A stretch of DNA of 10,102 nt, taken from NCBI GenBank assembly GCA_900545785.1, contig URAA01000048.1:1-10102 (forward strand). Reading direction: 5' to 3'. Source of the DNA: an uncultured Dialister sp. (lineage in GTDB: Bacteria; Bacillota; Negativicutes; Veillonellales; Dialisteraceae). Position 1 is the first letter of the stretch, and every line of letters starts with the position of its first letter. Position numbers and translations under genes: made by a program. The notes below the pieces were generated by a model that worked only from the letters and a program-made list of their open reading frames with translations, had not been told where the DNA came from and did not search any database. Of this stretch, positions 1 to 5,863 are shown one piece after another.

Positions 1-14
1 CGCTCTTCCGATCT
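1..14. other. Residual Illumina adapter (non-genomic)
   Basis: The first 14 bases, CGCTCTTCCGATCT, are identical to the 3' end of the Illumina TruSeq universal/read-1 adapter. The hemW frame supports the boundary. Up to the codon at 17-19 the protein reads as normal HemW (NISI), and the next residue in the family is normally Asp. The codon at 14-16 instead reads GAA, because base 14 is the adapter's last T while bases 15-16 still fit the first two bases of an Asp codon. Beyond that the frame gives residues unlike HemW. Genomic sequence therefore appears to begin at base 15, and this is probably an untrimmed contig end. Confidence 0.93.
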
Positions 15-493
15 TCTATACTTATATTCTTATATCCTTTTTTAAAAGCTTTTTTTACCGATTTTTCCGCTTCTGTTGCCGTATGCCGCCTTCCTATTTT
101 CTTCAGCAGAGTATCCTCATTACTTTGTACTCCCACGGAAAGTCTGTTGATCCCTAAATTAAGTGTTTCTTCCAAATATTCATCATTCATATCGCAAGGA
201 TTCATTTCCATTGTAATTTCCGCGTTTGAAGAAATATGAAAATGTTTCCGCAATGTTTTCATAATCACTTCTAATTGCTCAATCGATAAAGATGACGGTG
301 TGCCTCCCCCGAAATAAAGAGTGTCACACACCCTGTCTCCGAAATCTCTGCTTTTGATTTCTATCTCTTTAGTCAATGCGGAAATAAAAAGTTCCGTCGG
401 CATCTGACCTACTGAATAAAAGCCGCAATAGTGACAGCGGCTTCTGCAAAAAGGAATATGTAAATATAAACCTAAAGTATTTGAATCATTCAT
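15..493 (-). CDS. hemW: HemW, radical SAM heme chaperone (3' part missing)
   Basis: This is the N-terminal part, about 159 codons, of a radical-SAM protein of the HemW family (formerly annotated as oxygen-independent coproporphyrinogen III oxidase, HemN-like). HemW proteins bind heme and are thought to deliver it to target proteins in the cytoplasm. The translation begins MNDSNTLGLYLHIPFC. It carries the radical-SAM cluster motif CxxxCxxC at Cys16, Cys20 and Cys23, followed by FYS as in HemW and not the extra Cys of true HemN. The SAM-binding GGGTPS motif comes later, in DTLYFGGGTPSSLS, and a typical RLSVGVQS segment after that. The ATG at 493 lies inside the end of lepA (8-base overlap), with only a weak ribosome-binding site, so translation is probably coupled. 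The rest of the gene is lost at the left edge, where adapter sequence replaces it. In Bacillus the order lepA-hemW-hrcA-grpE-dnaK is known, so heat-shock genes may follow outside the window (inference). Confidence 0.93.
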
Positions 494-2282
494 CTTTAAG
501 TACCGCCATAAAAGCTTCTTGAGGAATTTCAACACTCCCCACCTGCTTCATGCGTTTTTTCCCTTCTTTTTGCTTTTCAAGAAGTTTCTTTTTCCGGCTG
601 ACGTCACCACCGTAACATTTTGCCAAAACGTCCTTTTTATAGGCTTTTATCGTTTCTCGTGCAATAATTTTACTTCCTACTGCAGCCTGAATAGGAACTT
701 CAAATTGTTGTCTGGGAATGATTTCTTTTAATCGAAGTGCTAAAGTTCTTCCCCTTGATGCGGCATTACTTCTATGAACAATGACCGAAAGGGCATCAAT
801 CAGATCACCGTTCATCAAGATATCCAATTTAACCGCATCTGTCTTTTGGTATCCGCTTAATTGATAATCTAAAGAAGCATACCCTTTCGTTGCAGATTTT
901 AATTTATCAAAAAAGTCAAAAATAATCTCAGAAAGGGGAATTTTGTAAGATAAATCCACTCGCGTTTCATTCAGATAGGACATCGTTTGAAATTCACCGC
1001 GCCGATTTTGAACAAGCTCCATTACATTTCCCACCATATCGGAAGGTACCAATATTTCCACTTTGGCAATCGGTTCCTCAATATGTTCAATCTTTGTCAT
1101 CGGCGGCAGTTCTGCAGGGTTATCGACAGTGACCATCTCTCCGTCGGTTTTATACACATGATAGATAACGGAAGGCGCCGTCGTAATCAATTTCAGATTG
1201 TATTCTCTCTCCAATCGTTCCTGAATGACATCCATATGAAGCAACCCTAAAAAGCCGCAGCGGAATCCGAATCCTAAAGCTTGCGAGGTTTCAGGTACAT
1301 ATTCTAACGCAGCATCATTTAACTGCAATTTTTCAAGAGCCATTTTAAGTTGATCATAATCTTTACTTTCAATAGGATATAAGCCGCAGAAAACCATAGG
1401 CAAAGCTTTTCTGTATCCCGGAAGCGGTTCTTCCGCACTGTTTTCCGCGGATGTAATGGTATCTCCTACGGCACAATCACCTACCGTTTTTATACTGGCC
1501 GCCACATAACCTACGGATCCGCAAGGCAAAACATCCGTCACTTTGGGAAGAGGTGTAAAGTAACCGACCTCTGTTACCGTATAAACCTTTCCGGATGACA
1601 TCATTTTTATATCCGTTCCGACTCTGACTTCACCGTCCATGACACGGATATAAGCAATGGCACCTCTGTAGGAATCAAAAATGGAATCAAAAATCAAGCC
1701 TCGAAGAGGTCTTGCGGAATGATCTTCCGGCGGCGGCACCGATTCTACAATTTTCTTCAAAACCTCTTCCACATTTTGACCTGTTTTCGCACTGACCGGA
1801 ATCGCTTCCGACATATCCAGTCCGATTACATTTTCCACTTCCTCTTTTACACGCTCTATATCAGCACTCGGCAAATCAATTTTATTAATCACAGGTATAA
1901 TTTCCAAATTATGATCCAGCGCTAAATACACATTCGCCAAGGTTTGTGCCTGTACCCCCTGTGTGGCGTCAATGATCAGAATTGCTCCTTCACAGGCAGA
2001 AAGACTGCGAGATACTTCATAATTAAAATCCACATGCCCCGGGGTATCAATCAAATTTAATTCATAAACTTCCCCGTCCGTATAAGTATACATAAGTCGT
2101 GCAGACTGTTCTTTAATCGTAATTCCCCGTTCCCGCTCCAATTCCATAGTATCCAGAATTTGTGCTTCCATATCCCTTTTTTGTACAGTTCCGGTCATTT
2201 CGATCAACCTGTCTGCCAACGTAGATTTCCCATGATCAATATGTGCAATAATAGAAAAATTTCTGATATGTTTTGTATCCAT
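486..2282 (-). CDS. lepA: Elongation factor 4 (LepA), ribosome-associated GTPase
   Basis: LepA/EF4 is a translational GTPase related to EF-G. It acts on the ribosome, where back-translocation and roles in initiation or 30S assembly have been proposed. The 598 residues match the usual length of about 600. The GTPase motifs are in order: P-loop AHIDHGKST (13-21), switch region RERGIT (about 50-55), DTPGH (79-83), NKID (133-136) and SAK (164-166). The EF-G-like domains II, III and V follow. The LepA-specific C-terminal domain ends in a lysine-rich stretch (KKKLLEKQKEGKKRMKQVGS) and the usual VEIPQEAF. The ATG at 2282 is supported by GGGAG six bases upstream and by the standard LepA N-terminus. 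It is the first gene of a transcription unit with its own promoter at about 2342-2350 and overlaps hemW downstream. Confidence 0.98.
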   Translation of the reverse strand: MDTKHIRNFSIIAHIDHGKSTLADRLIEMTGTVQKRDMEAQILDTMELERERGITIKEQSARLMYTYTDGEVYELNLIDTPGHVDFNYEVSRSLSACEGAILIIDATQGVQAQTLANVYLALDHNLEIIPVINKIDLPSADIERVKEEVENVIGLDMSEAIPVSAKTGQNVEEVLKKIVESVPPPEDHSARPLRGLIFDSIFDSYRGAIAYIRVMDGEVRVGTDIKMMSSGKVYTVTEVGYFTPLPKVTDVLPCGSVGYVAASIKTVGDCAVGDTITSAENSAEEPLPGYRKALPMVFCGLYPIESKDYDQLKMALEKLQLNDAALEYVPETSQALGFGFRCGFLGLLHMDVIQERLEREYNLKLITTAPSVIYHVYKTDGEMVTVDNPAELPPMTKIEHIEEPIAKVEILVPSDMVGNVMELVQNRRGEFQTMSYLNETRVDLSYKIPLSEIIFDFFDKLKSATKGYASLDYQLSGYQKTDAVKLDILMNGDLIDALSVIVHRSNAASRGRTLALRLKEIIPRQQFEVPIQAAVGSKIIARETIKAYKKDVLAKCYGGDVSRKKKLLEKQKEGKKRMKQVGSVEIPQEAFMAVLKDE

Positions 2283-2288
2283 TAAATT

Positions 2289-2293
2289 CTCCC
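2289..2293 (-). promoter_or_regulatory. Ribosome-binding site of lepA
   Basis: GGGAG on the minus strand, six bases before the lepA ATG. Its spacing confirms the start chosen for LepA. Confidence 0.75.
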
Positions 2294-2341
2294 GTTTCCA
2301 TATATTTCAATTTTTTTACTTAAAACTTATAATTCTATATT

Positions 2342-2350
2342 ATTATATCA
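2342..2350 (-). promoter_or_regulatory. Extended -10 promoter of lepA-hemW
   Basis: The minus strand reads TGATATAAT, a perfect -10 hexamer with the TG of an extended -10 element one base upstream. No good -35 hexamer is seen at 16-18 bases, as is common for extended -10 promoters. It would start a transcript near 2335 with a leader of about 50 bases before lepA. The spacer is very AT-rich, which raises the chance of a spurious match, but the position just upstream of an operon's first gene supports it. Confidence 0.6.
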
Positions 2351-2377
2351 AAATAAAAAGGATAGCTGTACCATAAA

Positions 2378-2399
2378 TGATAAACCGAAGAATTTATCA
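2378..2399. repeat. Perfect 7-bp inverted repeat upstream of the lepA promoter
   Basis: TGATAAA and TTTATCA are separated by eight bases (CCGAAGAA). The repeat lies about 30 bp upstream of the lepA -10 hexamer, outside the predicted transcript, so a protein-binding site is more plausible than an RNA structure. It does not match a regulator site I know. The spacing differs from the FNR/CRP type (TTGAT-N4-ATCAA). In AT-rich DNA it could be chance. Confidence 0.3.
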
Positions 2400-2442
2400 A
2401 TGACACCGGCTAAATGCAGTAATTCAGAAAACCTCATTTATC

Positions 2443-2471
2443 TTGAGAAAATCGAGAAAAGAATATAAAAT
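2443..2471 (+). promoter_or_regulatory. Possible plus-strand sigma-70-type promoter
   Basis: TTGAGA (five of six matches to the -35 consensus), a spacer of exactly 17 bases, then TAAAAT (five of six matches to the -10 consensus). It points towards the tRNA-Val terminator. Transcription from near 2478 would reach the hairpin at 2521-2552 after about 75 bases without crossing a gene. It may be an unannotated small RNA promoter or a chance match in AT-rich DNA. Confidence 0.3.
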
Positions 2472-2516
2472 TATAGAGGGGTAGCTTCACATTTTTATTT
2501 GATAGAATTTCTTGAC

Positions 2517-2552
2517 AAAAATAAAAACTGCCTCTCCTGAAGCAGTTTTTAT
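2517..2552 (-). terminator. Intrinsic terminator of tRNA-Val (near-symmetric hairpin)
   Basis: A perfect 11-bp stem, ATAAAAACTGC (2521-2531) with GCAGTTTTTAT (2542-2552), encloses a 10-base loop. On the minus strand it is followed at once by TTTT and then G, giving a strong U-rich tail. The hairpin starts only two bases after the tRNA CCA. The A-tract/T-tract symmetry means it could also stop plus-strand transcription, with TTTTTATT as the tail. Confidence 0.85.
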
Positions 2553-2554
2553 TC

Positions 2555-2631
2555 TGGTGGGACTATTCAGATTCGAACTGAAGACCTCTTCGATGTCAAC
2601 GAAGCACTCTAACCAACTGAGCTATAGTCCC
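2555..2631 (-). tRNA. tRNA-Val (anticodon GAC)
   Basis: A 77-base tRNA folds fully. The acceptor stem pairs GGGACTA with TAGTCCC, and the discriminator A and encoded CCA end at 2555. The D-stem pairs GCTC with GAGT (one G-U), with loop AGTTGGTTA. The anticodon stem pairs CTTCG with CGAAG, with loop TTGACAT. The variable loop is AGGTC and the T-stem pairs TTCAG with CTGAA around TTCGAAT. The anticodon GAC lies at 2595-2597 on the complementary strand and reads GUC, so this is valine. CCA is encoded in the gene. It is a single-gene unit between two terminators, with its own promoter. Confidence 0.97.
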
Positions 2632-2643
2632 ATATGTTAAATT

Positions 2644-2672
2644 ATTATACATGAGCCGTTTTCAAAAATCAA
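2644..2672 (-). promoter_or_regulatory. Promoter of tRNA-Val
   Basis: The minus strand has TTGATT (-35, four of six) at 2667-2672, a spacer of exactly 17 bases, and a perfect TATAAT at 2644-2649. The predicted start near 2637 gives a short leader of about six bases before the mature 5' end at 2631. The position between the operon terminator and the tRNA strongly supports it. Confidence 0.8.
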
Positions 2673-2696
2673 TTTACTTGTTACATTGATTCCCCA

Positions 2697-2727
2697 CAGA
2701 AAAAACTGCCGTAAAAAGCAGTTTTTT
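2697..2727 (-). terminator. Intrinsic terminator of the mutS-hfq operon
   Basis: A 10-bp stem, AAAAAACTGC (2700-2709) with GCAGTTTTTT (2718-2727), has an 8-base loop. In the minus direction the T-run of the stem itself forms the tail. It begins three bases after the stop codon of the PLP enzyme gene and separates the operon from the tRNA-Val promoter. Its core stem is the same AAAAACTGC/GCAGTTTTT as the tRNA terminator 150 bases away. Confidence 0.82.
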
Positions 2728-2730
2728 AGG

Positions 2731-3975
2731 TTATAATTTATTTTCTGATTGTAAGATATTTTTAGCGGCTCCCATAATGGCCAGCAAAGCATGTTCAAAT
2801 ACGAGTCCTCCCTGGAAATACATAATATAGGGGGGACGGACCGGTCCGTCGGCAGACATTTCTACGGTGGATCCTTGTACAAATGTTCCTGCCGCCATGA
2901 TAATCGGATCCGTATATCCCGGCATGGCTCCCGGAATCGGAGTTACATCAGAGTCTACGGGCGACCGGCTTTGTATCGCCTCACCGAATCGGCACATATT
3001 TTCTTCTGATCCTAAAGTTACCGCTGTAATCAGGTCCGTTCTTACATGTCCCGGTTCCGGTGTTACATCAAATCCTATTATTTTGAAAACTGCCGCACAA
3101 AACTCCGCACTCATCATCGCTTGCCGTGTTACATGAGGAGCCATAAACAATCCTTCAAAAAACGGACGATAGCTTGCTGCATAAGAACCCATTTCAGCTC
3201 CTAATCCGGGAGCTGTCCAAGTATGTGCACAAAGTTCTACCAAGTCTGCTTTCCCGCAAATATATCCGCCGGTCGGTGCCAATCCTCCTCCGGCGTTTTT
3301 AATCAGAGATCCGGCAATAATATCTGCTCCCGATTCAAGAGGTTCTTCCTTGCAGGTAAATTCTCCATAGCAATTGTCGACAAAGCAAATGGTATCCGGA
3401 TTTTTCTTTTTAACTGTATCAACAATTTTTTTGATATCTTCGGGAAATAAAGAATCTCTGAGCATATACCCTCGGGATCTTTGTATTTCAACCAGCTTGG
3501 TATTCTCATCAACAGCCGCTTCTATGGCTTCCAAATCATAGGTATTTCCTTTGAGCGGAACTTCTTTGTAATGAATACCCCGTTCTATCAGATTTCCCGG
3601 AGCATTGCCAGTAATTCCGATAACACTCTGCATTGTATCATAAGGAGCCCCCACTGCCGAAATCATTGTGTCTCCCGGCTTTAAAAGTGCTATAAGAACC
3701 GTTGCCAGTGCATGGGTCCCCGAAACAAACTGAGGGCGGACCAGTGCTGCTTCACCATGGAATATATCACACCATATTTCCTCCAGCTTTTCTCTTCCCG
3801 GATCGCCGTATCCGTATCCGTTCGACGGTGCAAAATGATAGGCCGACAGATGATGATTACGAAAAGCAGACAACACTTTTTCCATATTGTAAAGAGAGAT
3901 TTCTTTCATCTCATGAAAAACAGGTGCACAGAGTTCAAAAGCCTCCTGTTGCACCTTTTTTAATTTATCATTCAT
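2731..3975 (-). CDS. Methionine gamma-lyase / aluminium-resistance family PLP enzyme (YnbB-like)
   Basis: A 414-residue fold-type I PLP-dependent enzyme of the family annotated as aluminium resistance protein or methionine gamma-lyase family protein (Bacillus YnbB). Family relatives belong to the Cys/Met metabolism enzymes, which cleave the side chain of sulfur amino acids, but the true substrate of this subgroup is uncertain. Visible features are the cofactor-binding segment SGTHA in the N-terminal third, the PLP-contacting Asp in FVDNCYGEF (Asp200), and the probable Schiff-base Lys226 in GSLIKNAGGG. The glycine-rich PTGGYICG follows, and a conserved C-terminal block includes DPIIMAAGTFVQGST and PPYIMYFQGG. 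The length is normal. The ATG at 3975 has AAAGGA 11 bases upstream, a slightly long spacing. It lies six bases after hfq and just before the operon terminator. Bacillus also keeps ynbB close to miaA-hfq. Confidence 0.9.
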   Translation of the reverse strand: MNDKLKKVQQEAFELCAPVFHEMKEISLYNMEKVLSAFRNHHLSAYHFAPSNGYGYGDPGREKLEEIWCDIFHGEAALVRPQFVSGTHALATVLIALLKPGDTMISAVGAPYDTMQSVIGITGNAPGNLIERGIHYKEVPLKGNTYDLEAIEAAVDENTKLVEIQRSRGYMLRDSLFPEDIKKIVDTVKKKNPDTICFVDNCYGEFTCKEEPLESGADIIAGSLIKNAGGGLAPTGGYICGKADLVELCAHTWTAPGLGAEMGSYAASYRPFFEGLFMAPHVTRQAMMSAEFCAAVFKIIGFDVTPEPGHVRTDLITAVTLGSEENMCRFGEAIQSRSPVDSDVTPIPGAMPGYTDPIIMAAGTFVQGSTVEMSADGPVRPPYIMYFQGGLVFEHALLAIMGAAKNILQSENKL

Positions 3976-3981
3976 TAATAA

Positions 3982-4182
3982 TCAGATCCTTTGTATGGTA
4001 GAGATCGCATGTTTATAAATCAGCTGCGATCTGTTTTCACTCACCAAAAGTACGGTGAAGCTGTCAAATGACTTCACTTTTCCTTTAAGTTGTACTCCGC
4101 TTAATAAAAATATACTTACCGGTATATTTTCTTTTCGCGCTTCGTTTAGGAATGTGTCCTGAAGGTTCATTTTTCCTTCCAT
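3982..4182 (-). CDS. hfq: RNA chaperone Hfq
   Basis: Hfq forms a hexameric ring that binds A-rich and U-rich RNA and helps small RNAs pair with messages. The 66 residues contain the whole Sm-like core. NLQDTFLNEARKE is the N-terminal helix, the Sm1 region runs through FLLSGVQLKGKVKSFDSFTVLL, and the Sm2 region contains LIYKHAIST. Essentially no C-terminal tail follows Sm2, unlike the longer enterobacterial protein. The start at 4182 is supported by GAGGAG seven bases upstream. A second in-frame ATG four codons later, preceded by GGAAGGAAAA, could also be used and would give the start just before NLQDTF. Only two bases separate it from the miaA stop, as in the widespread miaA-hfq pair. Confidence 0.97.
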   Translation of the reverse strand: MEGKMNLQDTFLNEARKENIPVSIFLLSGVQLKGKVKSFDSFTVLLVSENRSQLIYKHAISTIQRI

Positions 4183-4184
4183 AT

Positions 4185-5090
4185 CTATTCTCCTCTAAAC
4201 CATGAACTGACATAGGTCTCAATTTCCCTGAACCAAATGTCGTCGGCACCTCGCCGTTCCATCCAATGAATGTATGGCATTCTTTTATACCATGTGAGCT
4301 GGCGCTTAGCAAAATGACGTGTATTTTTCGCTATGAGAGACTCCGCTTCCTCAAGCGTCATTTCTCCGCGGATAACGGGAATCATTTCTTTATAGCCAAT
4401 CCCCTTCAATGCCTGAGCATCTTCGGGAATTCCTTTTTTCAAAACGGCTTCTACTTCTTCCTTAAGCCCCTTCTCAATCATTTCATGGACTCGTTTATTT
4501 ATTCTATCATATAAAACCATTCTGTCCATAGTTATCCCTATGACCGGTCCGTCATAGACCAACGTTTCTGATTTGCTTTCACTAAGGGAATACCCTGCTT
4601 CCATAAGATCCAGCTTCCGTATGATTCTCCTTGTGTCCGTCGGAATCTCTTCTCCCGGCGCTTTATCCTGAAGCTCTTTTATAAGTGCATCTTTTCCTTG
4701 TTCCCTGTAAATAGAACTCCATTTATGACCTTTTACTTTAGGTGAAAAATGATAACCTTCCAATAATCCTTGTATATAAAGCCCCGTACCTCCTGCAAGA
4801 ATCGGTATTTTCCCCTTGTCATTTTCAGCGGAAATATAAGCACTTGCCTTTTCTTGGAATAGCGCGGCCGAATACGGTTCTTCCGGCTCCAAACAATCCA
4901 CCAGATAATGCGGCACTCCCCGGCTCTCTTCTTTTGTTACTTTGGCAGTTCCTATGTCCATCCCTTTATATATCTGGAAAGCATCTCCGGAAATAACGGC
5001 ACTGTCAAATTTTTTTGCCAAATACACTGCCAAATCAGTTTTTCCTGAAGCAGTCGGTCCTAATATGGTTATCAGCTTTTCTTTTTTCAT
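4185..5090 (-). CDS. miaA: tRNA dimethylallyltransferase MiaA
   Basis: MiaA transfers a dimethylallyl group from DMAPP to N6 of A37 in tRNAs reading UNN codons, the first step towards ms2i6A. The 301 residues fit the family. The P-loop GPTASGKT is at 11-18. The segment ISGDAFQIYKGMDIGTAK follows, with Asp36 at the place of the conserved catalytic Asp; the residue after it is Ala where Ser is usual. GVPHYLVD then precedes GGTGLY (100-105). DTRRIIRKLDLMEAG replaces the more common N(D/P)xRR wording but keeps the arginines. The C-terminal part has GIGYKEM and NTRHFAKRQLTWYKR, both typical. The ATG at 5090 overlaps the preceding stop by four bases (ATGA), with GGAG ten bases upstream inside the methyltransferase gene. 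hfq follows after two bases. Confidence 0.96.
   Translation of the reverse strand: MKKEKLITILGPTASGKTDLAVYLAKKFDSAVISGDAFQIYKGMDIGTAKVTKEESRGVPHYLVDCLEPEEPYSAALFQEKASAYISAENDKGKIPILAGGTGLYIQGLLEGYHFSPKVKGHKWSSIYREQGKDALIKELQDKAPGEEIPTDTRRIIRKLDLMEAGYSLSESKSETLVYDGPVIGITMDRMVLYDRINKRVHEMIEKGLKEEVEAVLKKGIPEDAQALKGIGYKEMIPVIRGEMTLEEAESLIAKNTRHFAKRQLTWYKRMPYIHWMERRGADDIWFREIETYVSSWFRGE
4190..4195 (-). promoter_or_regulatory. Ribosome-binding site of hfq, inside the miaA end
   Basis: GAGGAG on the minus strand, seven bases before the hfq ATG at 4182. It is encoded within the last codons of miaA, so MiaA and Hfq translation are likely linked. It favours the upstream of two closely spaced in-frame starts. 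Confidence 0.7.
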
Positions 5091-5863
5091 AAGTCAATTA
5101 CTCCGTACGCTGTAGACTGCCCCTTTTTATTATATATTTCGGTAAATAATCCTGAGCGGAAAATTTTAGAAAAAGGACGCTCTTTTATAATAATTCTTTT
5201 TCGTGCGACTCTCATCGCTTCTATAAGTGTTTCTTTTGTCAATTCATCATAATGGGCAATGTGCCGGAAGCTTTCCACATTATTCATCTCTCTTTTCACG
5301 GGATGTTTGAACATGGTGTCAAAATATATGACATCAAAACTTCTATTCTCTGCTTTTTCCAAGTATTCACGAAAATCAACATGCAACAAACTTATTTTTC
5401 TTAAGCCTTCCGTAATCGTTTCATTTTTATCGGCAAATTTCTCAATTCCGCTTTTACCTATTTCATAAAGAACCCTGCTTTTTTCTAGAGAAGTTATTTT
5501 ACCTTTGTCCTTCAAGTAGTAAGAAAGAACCGTTGCGTCACCGCCGTGCCCGAAAGTGCAGTCCAATAAATCGTGACAATCATCGGGAAGAAGACTGCAG
5601 AGTCTGTCAGAATTTCCTTCTTGAAGGTTTTTAATACGTAAAACAGCCGTCCCCAAATGAAATTTATAGATGCCTTCTTTCGTCCAAAATACCGGAAGTC
5701 TGCGTCCATATATCAGAAATCCTTCTATTTCATATCTTTCCGACATTAATGAGAGCAATCCGCTTCGTTCAAAATAAGGCATATTCATTTCTTTTGATTT
5801 AAGGGATGCAAAAAATATTACTTTTTCATCAGGCTTTAAGATGGTAGTTATTCCTATTTTCAT
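5087..5863 (-). CDS. RsmJ-like class I SAM-dependent methyltransferase
   Basis: A 258-residue class I methyltransferase resembling the RsmJ/YhiQ group (Pfam PF04445). E. coli RsmJ makes m2G1516 in 16S rRNA. Whether the Firmicutes-type relatives do the same is not known to me, so I give no symbol. The first 80 residues form a family-type N-terminal region (MPYFERSGLLSLMSERY, then FHLGTAVLRIKNLQEGNSD). The SAM-binding motif I is LLDCTFGHGGDA (99-110), and the acidic ribose-binding residue is probably Glu127 in SLEKSR. Motif IV is DVIYFDTMFKHP (177-188), where RsmJ proteins usually have DPMF, so Pro is replaced by Thr. ARKRIIIKER and YGVIDL close the fold. It overlaps mutL upstream and miaA downstream by four bases each (ATGA). 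Its own ribosome-binding site is poor, so it probably depends on coupling to mutL translation. Confidence 0.88.
   Translation of the reverse strand: MKIGITTILKPDEKVIFFASLKSKEMNMPYFERSGLLSLMSERYEIEGFLIYGRRLPVFWTKEGIYKFHLGTAVLRIKNLQEGNSDRLCSLLPDDCHDLLDCTFGHGGDATVLSYYLKDKGKITSLEKSRVLYEIGKSGIEKFADKNETITEGLRKISLLHVDFREYLEKAENRSFDVIYFDTMFKHPVKREMNNVESFRHIAHYDELTKETLIEAMRVARKRIIIKERPFSKIFRSGLFTEIYNKKGQSTAYGVIDL

Larger units (their letters stand above)
2283..2520. other. AT-rich spacer between lepA and the tRNA-Val terminator
   Basis: About 240 bases with no plausible protein-coding gene on either strand. It holds the lepA ribosome-binding site and extended -10 promoter (minus strand), a 7-bp inverted repeat, and a plus-strand promoter-like pair at 2443-2471. 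I see nothing else in it: no riboswitch or T-box signature that I can recognise. Confidence 0.7.

Noticed and set aside
2431..2475. Minus-strand TATAAT at 2470-2475 as an additional upstream lepA promoter.
   Set aside because: No acceptable -35 hexamer at the right spacing and no TG extension; the extended -10 at 2342-2350 is better placed.
2512..2540. A perfect TTGACA on the plus strand at 2512-2517, looking like a -35 box for a promoter towards tRNA-Val.
   Set aside because: No -10-like hexamer lies 16-18 bases downstream; that position falls in the terminator loop.
3081..3097. Another copy of the terminator arm (AAAACTGCCG) inside the PLP enzyme gene, suggesting a dispersed repeat.
   Set aside because: It is a single short match in coding sequence with no paired arm, and other ACTGC occurrences in the window show no extended similarity.
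3702..4001. Plus-strand open frame of 99 codons opposite the start of the PLP enzyme gene.
   Set aside because: It lies wholly against a well-conserved minus-strand gene, has no recognisable protein features or ribosome-binding site, and is explained as an antisense shadow.
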